Shown here in pieces: positions 22,182 through 34,246 of a stretch of 64,000 bases of DNA (position 1 is its first letter; every line of letters begins with the position of its first letter). The translations under genes were made by a program, and so were the position numbers. The DNA lies in contig CM051455.1 of NCBI GenBank assembly GCA_028274465.1, positions 136,744,096 to 136,808,095 of the forward strand, in the 5' to 3' direction. The notes beneath the pieces are model-generated. The model was not told the DNA's origin. It did not search any database and was given only the letters and a program-made list of their open reading frames with translations. The DNA is from Plantago ovata. Its lineage: Eukaryota; Streptophyta; Magnoliopsida; Lamiales; Plantaginaceae.

Positions 22182-25100
22182 ATGAGTAACGAAGAAGAGA
22201 AGAGATGTCCGCTTTGTGCTGAGGAGATGGACTGGACAGACCAGCAATTCAAGCCGTGTAAATGTGGTTATCAGGTTTATTTCTGCTTTGCATCTCTGTA
22301 ATTATACGTTCATGAGTCGAGCACACATTTCTGTGTTTTGTTGTGTTTTATGTTTGGGGCATCTTGGTGATATTTTGATGCACGGGATACCAGATACCTT
22401 ATATGTATATTTGAGTTCTGAAAATGTAAAATTGTTTCGCTATAAATGTAAGCAAGTAACGTACACATTAATGGCAACAATATGAAGTCCTACTTTGTTT
22501 GGGGCGGCTTTTTGCTTATTTGAGGTTATAATGTATGTGAGTTCGCATGGTTTCCCTTCATGGTTTAGTAATTTGGTATTATTAAAATGTGACAGGAAGA
22601 ACTCTCTTCATGTTAGCTTCGTAAGGTATCAATTGTTTTTGCTAGATATAATTGGACCGTTACAAGTTTGGTCCTCATGCATATGTTGGGTAATATACAT
22701 GTCTTGGAGTAGTAATTACACTGTATATTTGCTTCATCAATCCTGATGTTCTCGTTAATGCTTAATTAATTGAACGATTATTACTTTCTTATACTTGCGC
22801 ATCCTGGTATCTTGCAGATATGTGTTTGGTGTTGGCATCACATAATAGACATGGCAGAGAAAGAAGAGATAGAGGGTAGATGCCCTGCATGTAGAATAGT
22901 CTATGAAAAGGAGAAAATCGTGGCAATGCAAGCAGATTGTGAAAGGTGATTATGGTCTTGTGTTTTATACTTTTATTCTGTTTTTTAATTTTTTTCTATA
23001 ATTTTAAATGGAGATCTGATTGTTCATATGCTTTGATCAAACTTAAATTGCATAGGATGGCGGGGAAAAGTTCAAATCGTAAAACCAAACCACCAAAGGC
23101 CAAGCCTAAGACTAATGAAGTGAAGAGGGATCTTACAAATGTTAGAGTGATTCAGCGAAAAATGGCTTATGTGATTGGATTACCTCTTAGTCTTGCTGAT
23201 GAACATGTAAGAGCTTTTTTTAGCTCTCCTTTCAGTTTGCAGCTTCTGCCCATATTTTTTTATCATCAAGTTATGGACCAATATTTACTATTTTACAAAA
23301 AAGTTACTCTGTTTGAAACTTATGAAGCATGTTTTCTGGTCTAACAGCTATTGCAGCGAAAGGAGTACTTTGGTCAGTACGGAAAAGTTACAAAAATCTC
23401 GCTTTCACGGACAGCTGGTGGGACCATTCAGCAATTTGTCAACGACACTTGCAGTGTGTGAGTTTAGAGCAATAATTTTATGTTCTTTTTGGTTCATTAG
23501 TCTGGAATGTTATTTTTGAGAAAAAGAAGGCTACTTAGATACTATACCACAAAGAATCACACAAGGCCAAAAAGAATTTGCTCATAGTTTGAGAAGCTGT
23601 CTGACTGGATAAATTCTCTCTCCAGATGCATCCTTAAGAAAAGCTTGATTATTTTCGCTTTGGCATGGTTTTAAAGACTTGGGTTTTATGTTTTCTCCTA
23701 TCCATGTCTTTGTTTATAAGTGACTTATTGTGAATTCGATTGATGGAGTCCATGTTGTGGTTACCTAATTTATGCAATCCCCTTAGGTTTTGGATAAGAT
23801 AATTTAATTTATCTAAATTCTGTCCGGCGGCAATATCAAAATATAATCTGGAAATTTTTAAATTTGCCCAAAAATCTCATTCATAAGTTATAACTGATCT
23901 GCAATATTCAATGATGTCCCTCTTAACATTTTTCTGTTCATGTTTTCTTATGTGTTGTTTCAGGTACATAACATTCTCAAAAGAGGAAGAGGCCTTGCGT
24001 TGTATTCAATCTGTGCATGGTTTTGTCCTGGAAGATAGGATTTTAAGGTAAATATATGCCCTGCTCATAAGTTGTACTGCCAATTATCTTTTTGTTCATT
24101 TTTTTTTTAATTGCCTTAACTATTATGCTAGCATTGCTGTTGCTTGTTGATGTTAGTAACCACTAAAATGTTTTGTGCAGAGCATCATTCGGAACTGCAA
24201 AATATTGCCATGCTTGGCTGAAAAACATGGTATGATTTATTATGCATTTTTATTGCCTTCTTTTTCAAGATTCACATTCCTTTACCAAATCCTGCTATTA
24301 TCTTGCTTATACTATACAAGTGACTAAGCCTTCCTCTTGTTTCAGCCTTGCAACAATTCTGCTTGTTTATATTTGCATACTCTTGGGGCTGATGAAGATA
24401 GTTTTGGGAAAGATGAGGTTGCTGCTGTACATACAAGGTATTACTCGCACACACTTTTTAAAAACTATTTATATTCCAAGTTTCTAATTGTTATTTCATC
24501 AAATATTTGACGGATGACTTGATTTTGCCTTAACCAAGATAGCTTGAATGCATCTCTCTTAATATACCTCTTTGTTCACTCAACAAACTAGCCTTTGCTA
24601 TTCCTATATATTGGTTGATGTTTTACCAATTATTAATTAATTAATAATTATTTCTTTTCATTTGGCGATTTTCTAAAAAGCTAAGGAGATTTTGTTCCCA
24701 CATTAACCCTAACTGACGTGAATCTATAGCCTATATTCTTTTGATTACCTCTGAAGGTGTCATAGCAGATCAAAGCAACAAAGATGTCAATTAGTGAGTG
24801 AAGAAATACTAAGATTAGTTTGGAGGTGAATAATTCTGGAGTTAGGAGGGGTGTGTGTTGGGTGAAGGGTTAAGAGAGTAAATATAGTGGGAATTTGGAG
24901 GGCTCGTACTTGCCTCTGTGTGTGTGTATTTTCTTACATATGATAAAGCCAGTACTTTAAAAAGTGAGCCATCATTGATGGACTTCCTATCCTGTTGCTT
25001 GTGGTAGCCTGGCCATTTGTACCTTTTAAAGGACCAGTATTTTGTTATGTGACCAGTAGTTCCCTTGTTTTAGTATCTTGAAATTGATGCATGTTAGTGA

Positions 25101-27881
25101 GCTTACTAGTTGTCATATGTGGATATAGTCTTATTTGTAGATTGATCTCCAGAACCCAGCTTTCTTCGGCCTCTGTTACCCTCATATAAATGTATGTATA
25201 GAATACTGATCTCACCTTGATCAACCTTTTTTTAACTACAGGAGTAGAGTTCAAGAAATAGTTGGTGCTGGAAATACTGGGATAAAGCGGGCCGGCAGTG
25301 TATTGCCGCCACCAGTAGATGATCTCTACCATAGTACACCTAGTTTGCCTGACAGATCTACTATCGGAAGTCCTGCATGTGTGAGTGCCATATTTATTGA
25401 CTTCATATTAGTGTGAACACATTATGGAATTATTTTTAATTGCGGTTATAATCAATAATATTACTTGCCTTCTCTTCTAATATGTTATCCAGAGTTTCCT
25501 TTTTGTTTGTGATTTGTCTTTTTGCGTAACGTTAATGTAAAATATTTGTTCCTGCAGGATGCAATCCATGGGTCTATTGACACACTTTCATCTAGAGATA
25601 GAGTTACGGGTGTACCCCATAAAATGACAACTTTTGTAGATGTAGTTGGACGGCCCAATAGCTCAGGTCCTGATAAAAATGGTATGGTTCCTGATGACCC
25701 GGGGGTTTCACATTTGAGCTCAGAGTTGTCTTCAGTAACAATTGGCAGAGATATACACCCAGATGAGCCATACTCTGGCCCTCCCTTATTTAGAGTTTCA
25801 TCAACCAATCTTACTGGAAATGGGTTATATAGAAGTATCTCAAATGAGCCACTCCGAGAAGATCAACTGTTATATGATAGTCAAGGACTAAATGATAGTG
25901 GTGCTGTAGGTCAGAGGGCTTGTTCTCATCCATCTAATACTGCAATCATGTCAGAGGATTCAAGTGGTTCTGCTTTGATACGGAAGACACAAAGCCTGAA
26001 TGATTTTAGTGTGAATGCCAACCCTGTGCATAATCATGAGGAGGCTGCATCTTTACTTACCAACTGTATAAATGCAGTATTGAGTGATGCATCCCATGAG
26101 ATGACGTTTCAAAATTCTGCCAAGTCTGATAGAATTTACAGGGGTTCCAACTCATTTTCCAACGAAGAGATAGTTGAGCACTTGCGAAGAATTGAAGGGG
26201 ATAATCAAATTAATGATGATGAAAATTCTGCCCGAAATGTTGTGAAGAATAGTTCAGTATCAAATTTCATGTCAGATTTTGATTCATGTGATTCTTTAGT
26301 AATACGTAATGGTCTGTCGGAGTTGCTTGATGAACCCGATATCTTTCCTATTTCTTCATGGAACTCTTCCGGCAGTGACCAATCAGGTTACTCATTTGTG
26401 AATCAAGATGTCTATGCAAGTCAATTACCTGGAACTGTCCTTCCTGATTTCGGAGATAAAAGGGATCAATACCTGTCTAATCCTCCGTATCCAGGTAAAT
26501 AGCAGTCATGGCTTTGGTGAAAAGATTTTCTATCCATCTTTTTCTATCTTTTATCTATATGTATCTATCTATTTATCTGTCTTTCTTTCTTCTTCTTCTT
26601 TTTTTTTAACCCTCCAACTTTTAAAAGTTAACAAGTGTGCATGGTCAGTTATTGATTGGATTTCTGCTATCATTGTATATTGAACTAGAAAGTACAGTAC
26701 ACCAGTGCTCTAGTCCATTAAGTTAAATGGAAAAGACCCTTGTTATTGCAACCGTATATTCTCTTTCCATACCTTGTATGTTTAAGGGAGGTCAATCATA
26801 GGAGTGCATTGTAGCTTTCAACATTTGACCCTAGATATTACCATTGCATGGTCTTTAGATTGTAATTGAGCTTTATCTATCCTGATCTTTTAGGTCTTTC
26901 AACTTATTCACAATTTGATACTTCTCGCAGCTACAAGAACCCAAAATTTTGCTCCACCTGGTTTCAACATGCCCTCTAGAGATCCACCTCCAGGGTTTTC
27001 CTCATGCGAGAGAACAGGCAGCTTACCTCGTCCCTCCTCAGGTTTGTGTCGTTTAGTTCCTTGCTATTCTTATATTTCTAGCTCCCATGACCCCCAATTT
27101 GACTACATTTTGTCATGGCTGTGATCATCACCTTGACGATATTTTACATACAAACTTGCTGGAGTGTGTGGTTAGTGATTTGCTTCAGTGGTATAAACAA
27201 GAGTTTTGTAACATGATGCCCACTGCCTTCATACAGGCCAAACAAACCTCAATATCTATATATTCTCATTGATTGCGTTTACACTGTTTTGCAGGTGGTC
27301 GCTTGGTTACTTCCTCTTTGCCGACCAACATGCTTCAGCAATCTTCAAAAGGATTTAATGCCAGCGTTGACTTTAATGATCCCGCCATATTAAGTTGTGG
27401 TAAACCAACAAATGAGGGAAAAACTCCAGGCTTTGGGATGAGGCACGGAAGTACACCCCAGATGAACATGTTTGAGGATGACGCTAGCCTTTGGATTTTG
27501 TTACAACAGCAGAATTCTGCATATCAAGATTCGAAGTTTTCTCAAGTGTTTGGTGCACCCCAAGTGCCTGTGACCCAGGATCCTCCTCCTAGTTACACAC
27601 CTCATACAATGTCAGGTCTGAATGGTTTATCATCAACGCCAGGGCTACTGAATCAACATCAGAACTACCACCCCTCTTCCATTCCTCAGCAGAAATACTC
27701 AAATGGACACATATCATCAAATGGCAACGGATATTTGCATGGCATGGAGGAGTTCCGACATAAAGGTGACGCGGAAGTAGAGAGAAATGAGATGTTAGGA
27801 GGACTGAACAATTACTTTGCAGGGTATGGTGGTGCGTTTAGTAGTTCAGGAGATATATACAGCAGAGTGTTTGGATTGTAG
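22182..27881 (+). CDS. NOT4: CCR4-NOT complex subunit 4 (NOT4) E3 ubiquitin ligase
   Basis: Eleven coding exons: 22182-22274, 22818-22945, 23056-23206, 23348-23457, 23964-24047, 24181-24229, 24346-24437, 25242-25380, 25558-26494, 26931-27041, 27295-27881. All have GT-AG borders, and the phases sum to 827 codons with the stop. Residues 9-56 form a C4C4 RING: Cys 9, 12, 26, 28, 33, 36, 53, 56. An RRM follows at about 109-190 (YVIGLPLSLADE, GTIQQFVNDTCSVYITFS). Then comes a CCCH finger CX8CX4CX3H (C198, C207, C212, H216; CNNSACLYLH). The C-terminal 550 residues are low-complexity, Ser/Asn- and Pro-rich, with PPPGFS and PPGF motifs as in plant NOT4 proteins. NOT4 ubiquitylates targets in mRNA decay and co-translational quality control as part of, or beside, CCR4-NOT. 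No lesion seen; likely functional. Confidence 0.93.
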
Positions 27882-28659
27882 TAGATGATGATGATGATCA
27901 CTTTCTTCCTCTGTCTCTTTCTTTCCCTCTCTAAACTGGTTGAAATGAAACTCCTCTTTTTCGAACTGAATTGTCTGTAGTTTGAGTGAGTAAATGCAGT
28001 GTTTTTTTCTCAGTCAACCAATGATGATGACCTTGGTTTGGGGTCTGGGTTAGTCACTTTACTGTGTACCAGTACTAGTAGTAGGTTCTTGAAATACTCC
28101 TACCCACTACCCGGCACCCACCAAAGTAGACAAAAGATTTTTCATACTCCAGGATAATGATATACTTCTATAATATACATACACGGTGCTTGCTGTCTGG
28201 TTTGACATGCCATCTTTTTTTACTTTGTTTTATTGGTTTTCAACTTGAAACTAATTTCAGATCCACAGGAAAAAAAAATTACGAAATTTATATTATAAAA
28301 TTATAATATTTGAAATTTTACAATACAATTTTTTAAATATTTTTTTAGTTATGATTTGGAATTAATTTAACTTTAAATTAAGAAATAAAAGTTCACACAA
28401 AATGAAGTGCAATCAAAATTACACAAATGAGGCCAAGAGCCCATTTGGTAGCCTGTTGAGACACATGGTCCAGCTTAAGAGTGAGGCCCACGAATCCATC
28501 TCTCCAGCCATGTGAGAAGAGATGAAACCCAGAAATGACTGCAATTTTGTAATCTCTGTTTTACTACATGACTTGACTTACCACTTCAAATCAATCAAAT
28601 CTGACACTCCGAATTTATTTGTAACCTGTTAGAACTACAAACCGTTGGAAACATTTTTG

Positions 28660-28662
<3 letters not shown>
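27882..28662 (+). other. NOT4 3' UTR and spacer
   Basis: Begins with a gatgatgatgatg run after the stop. No other gene was seen. It ends in a TA microsatellite at about 28663-28702. Confidence 0.4.
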
Positions 28663-28702
<40 letters not shown>

Positions 28703-28708
<6 letters not shown>

Positions 28709-30789
28709 TTAATATTGGTAGAACATAGTATTCCAGGCCGGGTTTAATTTAATAATAATAAGAAGAAGGAGAAGAATACGAAGTAGATATGCAGAAGAAT
28801 ATTCATCAGGCAATTGAATCGAGCCTGGAGGCAAGTTGGCAAAGCTTCGAGTAAACATTAGCAGCAGGAGAGCCCATTATGAGACTGCAAAAGGCAATTT
28901 CTTCCTTCCAACTATTATAGACCTTCAGGAGTTAAACGAAAGATTAGCATCATAAGATTAAAAATGAGAGCTCAAATACTTGAGTTGCAAAAGACAGTAA
29001 TCAGCAAAATCTATTTACTCAATCAAATGTTCCGATCCTATTAACATCAAAAGAAAGCAGACTACTATTAGCGTACTTCCAAATCAATATTTTCCCAACC
29101 GAGAACTCCGCAGATCATGCATCACTTCAAATTATCAAGCATGTAGCGTTGCACTAGTAACAAATATATGCCAGCAATAACATGGGACTAGTTTCTGGCT
29201 TTCTGCAAATAAACTATAGTACTACTTTCAGCAACAAGATCCAAAAGCTAGCTAAGAAAGTTCCTCTCAACTCAGTTGCTTCACCAGTGCACTAACATGT
29301 TTACATTATTTTACATGGATAACTATCAACAAAAGCAGACATAAAAACCATCCAAATTAGACCAAATGTTGCTTGCTGGCCAAAGATTCTATTCCAATAT
29401 GAATATGAGCAGAATATGCAAGTACACATGTTATCTATCATCTAACAAGATTTCACAGATACCATGCCATATATACAAAATATAATCCATTCTATAACAG
29501 TGTTTTATTTCTTACAGAAATATTTCTGCAACGTAACTTAATTTATTAAATCAACATGATAGAAGCTGGATCCCAGTGAACAAACAAACTATATATTAGT
29601 ACACACAAGCAACAGAGAAGTACCGAGAGTTTATGTTTGAGAAACATTTATTTACTTTCCGAAGATTTTCTAGAACCAGTTATTCAATTACATAACAAAA
29701 GGTCAAAAAAGAAAAAAAAGTAAACTGTAGAGATTCTGATTAAATAGATACTTGGTAAAACTAAGGTTCCAATTTCTAAAGAAACATAAAAAGCACGTCT
29801 CAACTTCTTATTACCATATGCAAGCTTCATTTAAAAAAAGGAACTTCAGAGTTATGAGTGTTGCCACTGGCAGAAGGCTTTGTTATTGATAGAAATCCAA
29901 CAGCGGAATCTGCTCCCACATATAACAGTCTCAACAGTACATTGGTTCTCTAAGAAATTCGACTACAACATATAAGTCAAGATGATAGACACACAAGCAA
30001 CAGCAATCCGAAGAGTATATGTTGGAGCAACATATATACTCAAGATTTTCTAGTAGAAAACTATTTAGGATAAGAAATGGTCAAACTAAAGAGGTAAAAC
30101 GAGGATCTTTGAATTATACAGTTAGTTTGAAGGAAGTACAAACAAAGTTCTGGAAAACTCCTCAGTTGGCATTTGGAAAAGTGATGAGAGACATATAACT
30201 TGCTTAATAGTTGATGCCTATAGATATACGTAAACTATAGATCAAGGCACACAAACTATATATAAACCAGAACAGAACAAGAACTGCAATCCAATTTGCT
30301 TAACACATAGACATGTATCAAGAAAACTCAAAAACTATCCAGAGATACACCTCTGCTAACTGTGTAGTATCACAACATGGATTGGATTACATGAAGCGTA
30401 TACAATCTTCACGCAAATATGAAGACAGGAGAAGTACTAAAACTACTAGTAAGATATCTGTGAGCAATTGCTGCTACAACAAGAACAGCAGCCATATATG
30501 ATAATTTATGAATGAAAGATGAGAAGATTAATTGATAGATGGAATAAAATGGAGTGAAATGCCGCTGCTGACACTTTCCATTCCACCAAGACTAGCTAAA
30601 TGTTAAAATGAAATGAATCAAGGATAACTCATCACATGACTCAAAAAAAAAAAACAAAAAAAACAAAATTTAAAACCATAGTTCAACATAGTAACTTTCA
30701 CAAAGTCAGAAGCTAATAAGTAACTAAAAAAAATTTATCAACAACAGAGGACAAGAATAGCAAAATAGAACATATTCCTCTCGTGCTCC
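28703..30789. other. Two kilobases with no recognised gene
   Basis: AT-rich, with many short ORFs but no family motif and no repeat borders I can support. It may include the long 3' region of the minus-strand mTERF gene. Confidence 0.3.
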
Positions 30790-31003
30790 AAAGTTGATAG
30801 GAGGTGGAATGAACGTCAATGAGTGGGTAGCACCAAATACCAGGTTTACCATGCTTCACTCGCTTGCACAACATGGAGAACTCGGCAAGATAGTGAACCC
30901 GGCCATTTCAGGCTTCATTTTGAAGGTTTTGGAATTCCAGGACACTTCCGATCATCTCAGGGATAAAGATCATGTTTCCTAGGGCAGGATTTTCACCAGC
31001 TGT
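30790..31003 (-). pseudogene. Fragment of a cytosolic ribosomal protein uS19 (RPS15) pseudogene
   Basis: Minus-strand reading gives LGNMIFIPEMIGSV, then in shifted frames [26 protein letters not shown] and GATHSLTFIPPPI. These match, in order, RPS15 segments [37 protein letters not shown] and GATHSSRFIPLK. At least two frameshifts and a small internal deletion (the NQVEI part) separate them. Only the C-terminal half of the protein is represented. RPS15 sits in the 40S subunit near the decoding site; this copy cannot encode it. A retroposed origin is likely but not shown. Confidence 0.75.
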
Positions 31004-31591
31004 TGCATTACGTTTCTACAAGTTCCATGGAAACAATGATTTTAAGATATAATAATTGTAATAGATATATCAATACAACGAATAGCAAAAGCAAAAGTTT
31101 CCCAATCCAAGAACTTAGAAATACTGTAATGACTAGATCAATCTTAAAAAATGTTGCACTTGGCGGCCAAATAGTACTCATCATCTTGAGAAGAAATGTT
31201 TTCAACTTTTTATATATCACGCTGTTATCAATTGTTCACATAGATGCTTAGAACATCAAGTCCATTGATATTGTTAGAGACAAGATATATATATACATGG
31301 TCATAAGTAACAATATATGATAGAACACATATCACATGATGAATACTTGATAACAACAGTTTATATAGGAAGAAGAACCAACAGAGCATTGAGCCAACAA
31401 AAAAGGGTTCCTATTGACTTGTACGGATTCAACAATGAGACCTTAGCACCAAAAGAGGCTCAATTACACAAGCCACATAATTAAGTTGCTATACACATGA
31501 AGACCAATAAAATAGTGCAAATAATAATTTGTTTGTGATCCAGACAGTTACCTAAACAGCTGGGAGCTCCCACAAGTGCCAGAAATAAATA
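31004..31591 (-). other. Spacer / presumed 3' region of the mTERF gene
   Basis: No coding motif seen. Several short ORFs on both strands lack support. Confidence 0.3.
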
Positions 31592-32854
31592 TCAACTCGA
31601 ATTGTTTTCGGGCTGGTTGCCTGCCACTTGTACTTTTCCACGGAGAGAAGTCTTTGCCTTTGCTATGAAAAATCTTGAAAAATCTTCGCAGAATTCATTT
31701 ATATTAGGAGCAACAAATTTCTCAAAGAACCTCTTATCGGACATGCTGCAAAGTGTTGAAAGACTGGGCCATTTATTAATTAGAGCCTTCCTTTCCAAGG
31801 TCTTCAAAACATGCAATCGTGGTTTATACCTCTTTTCAACACTGAACAAAAGTGATGGAGGGTTTCTACCAATACAAGACATGTCATACTTGCCAGTCTC
31901 GAGCAGAACCTCTTTCACCTCCTTTATCTTCCGTGTGGATAAACCAATTACCACACGATAACTACCAAACAGTCTCAAAATGTCATCTTGAGAAAAGCCC
32001 AAATCCTTAAAGCTCTCAACTTTGTGCTTCAAATCCTCATCAGACATCCAACTAACAGCCTGAGCAGCATAAATGAACATCTTGGAATTCCTCTGAACAC
32101 CCAATTTATCGACCATATGAACACATGTTCTCAGAGATCCTGGAAGTCGCAAGAAGAGATAAGGACAAGTATATATACAGCTAATTATCTGCTCATGTGG
32201 TATGTCACATGTGTTCTTGAGGAATTCAATATTTGGCAAAAGAATCTTCTCAGGATCTGGATATAACAAGTTGATACATTTCTTGGTGAGTTTAACCACC
32301 CGATCATTTGATCCCAAGAAGCGCTTGTAGAGAGAGAGTGAGTGGATGATCCATTTTGGTTGATCAAGCAAAAGACTGAAACGAGATGCAATTATCTGAG
32401 TGACCTGAGCATCAGAGAAGCCGAAATCGCGGAAAGTATTGAGGTTTGGCTTAAGTATGGTCTCAGGACACTCAAAAAGCACAAGGCAGTAATGCCTAAC
32501 AATTCTCTGCAAAAGGGCATTGGAAAAGCCTATTTCTTTGAGGCAAGAAAGTATGAGGTCTGGATTTTGGGGGTTTTCCGTACAAGTTGAAATTGCATCA
32601 ACTTTGAAAGCAATTTCTTCAGAGAATTGGTATTTCTCAATATACAACCCTGGGAAGGATTCAAAAGGGTATTTCTTAATATTCAACCCTGGGAATTTAA
32701 AAGGACTAGTGGTCGTCGAATCTTCTGGTTGAATTTTAGTAGACAAGCAAAGCGATTGAACAACATTATTATTGTGAGGGAAGAATTTGCGAAAGAGAGG
32801 TCGACAACTACTAAGAGATCTGCGACCAACAGAAACAGCAGCAGCAGCAGCCAT
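31592..32854 (-). CDS. mTERF family protein (organelle transcription/RNA factor), 420 residues
   Basis: Single intact exon from ATG at 32854. The N-terminus (MAAAAAVSVGRRSLSSCRPL) is rich in Ala, Ser and Arg and lacks acids, as in a mitochondrial or plastid transit peptide. The body is a run of mTERF repeats with the usual pattern of helix, Pro and hydrophobic positions: SCLKEIGFSNALLQRIV, FRDFGFSDAQVTQIIASR, LEFLKN-like IEFLKNTCDIPHEQI, FKDLGFSQDDILRLF. It ends with the family's usual YDMSCIGRNPPSLLFSVEKR block and a short tail. mTERF proteins bind organelle nucleic acid and act in transcription termination, splicing or stability. The single-exon layout and length fit the large plant subfamily that often occurs in clusters; two more mTERF-related sequences lie at 46-47.7 kb. 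The exact paralog is not identified. Confidence 0.9.
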   Translation of the reverse strand: MAAAAAVSVGRRSLSSCRPLFRKFFPHNNNVVQSLCLSTKIQPEDSTTTSPFKFPGLNIKKYPFESFPGLYIEKYQFSEEIAFKVDAISTCTENPQNPDLILSCLKEIGFSNALLQRIVRHYCLVLFECPETILKPNLNTFRDFGFSDAQVTQIIASRFSLLLDQPKWIIHSLSLYKRFLGSNDRVVKLTKKCINLLYPDPEKILLPNIEFLKNTCDIPHEQIISCIYTCPYLFLRLPGSLRTCVHMVDKLGVQRNSKMFIYAAQAVSWMSDEDLKHKVESFKDLGFSQDDILRLFGSYRVVIGLSTRKIKEVKEVLLETGKYDMSCIGRNPPSLLFSVEKRYKPRLHVLKTLERKALINKWPSLSTLCSMSDKRFFEKFVAPNINEFCEDFSRFFIAKAKTSLRGKVQVAGNQPENNSS

Positions 32855-33723
32855 ATTTTATATACTATACAAGAAACAAAGATGAAAAGATATTAATTGA
32901 TGATGAAATTAATTAATAATTAAAGGGCGTATAATCAATCAATCGATCAAAACAAACACTAGAGATTAACATGAAAAATAAGAAAGAAGAAGAAGAAGAA
33001 GCTGCTCTTGATTACCTGGGAAATCCAAGGTAGAATCTTTGCTATAAATTGAATGAAATATTATGGAATTAACAAAAGAACAAGAAGAAGAAGAAGCTGC
33101 TCCACTCGGGTTTCATCTCCAACAAGGATTTAAAAAAAAGTTTCAGACTCTGTTTTAAACTCAAACTCTTCAGCCCTACCCAACTCTAACCCGCCGATTA
33201 AGAGGGACGGATAAACCCGAATCTATATTGTACCCGACCCGTATGCAACTGTACCAAATACTAATTATTAACGGTTTGGGTACGGATTCAGTTTTATGTA
33301 CTTTCGGGTTCTTTCTATTTTCGGGTAAAGCCTAATCTCAACAACTTCCTTAACTCGACCTTTGATCTTATACGACTGACGCTAAATCCGCCGCCGACAT
33401 ATCGACCTTGACGCCATTCACAGTATTGACACCATCTGCATTGTATTAGCAGAATCCCATCAAATAAATTAAATATGTTTAATAAATATTTTATATCATG
33501 ATTACAGAAAAAAAATTAACTTATTATAAATTTCCTTGAGCAATAACTGCGGGTAAGAGATGGGATTTTTACAGAACTGCAAGACATGGGAGAGGAATGG
33601 AGATAAATGAAAAAATTGCACCTTTGCTTTATACAGTTGACTGAGAGAAGCCTGCTCATATTCTATGTATATATATCTTTGTGTGGGAGAAATAGATATT
33701 CAGTTAAGCCTGCATACAAAATA

Positions 33724-33756
<33 letters not shown>

Positions 33757-34246
33757 TAAATAAATAAACGGAAGAAGCATTGTGTATGATTCATTCTTTT
33801 GAAGTCAAAATGATCAGGTATGTCAACCTATTAACAGTTAATAGCTAGTGTTCTTTTATTTGTTCTCTCTTGTATAGTTAGCTTGTTGCATTGCACAAGG
33901 GGTGAAGATATGCTCATTCACTTTCTTTTCCTCTAGTGGCGTGATCTTGATTTTCGTATACTGAATCGAGCCAAGTTTGTTTCAATAGTGCTATTTGTAC
34001 AACAATTGACTGGGAGCCTGGACTTTGATGTCCAGTGGTCATTTCCAGTACCTTTCTCATAAACAGAAGTTTGAATTACTAGAACACAGCGAGCACTTAA
34101 GTAAATTCATGTGCAATTAGCCGAGTCAGTATATGAAAGCAATGAATACCTGAATGTACAAAACTAGGTAGTCTACAGGATTAAAATTGTCTTCTTTCTA
34201 AATCATAAAATGAAGTTGAAAGTACAAGTATTGAATATTTTTGCAC
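32855..34246 (-). other. mTERF upstream region and sequence where the SEC10 3' half should be
   Basis: Holds two GAA/GAAGAA-rich runs (32985-33000; 33080-33100) near the presumed mTERF leader and an ATA microsatellite at 33727-33752. I searched the minus strand for SEC10 C-terminal exons and found none. Confidence 0.4.

Noticed and set aside
30313..30501. Short + strand ORF between NOT4 and mTERF
   Set aside because: No family similarity or gene signals.
33400..34246. SEC10 exon 13 onward
   Set aside because: No SEC10-like reading in any minus-strand frame.
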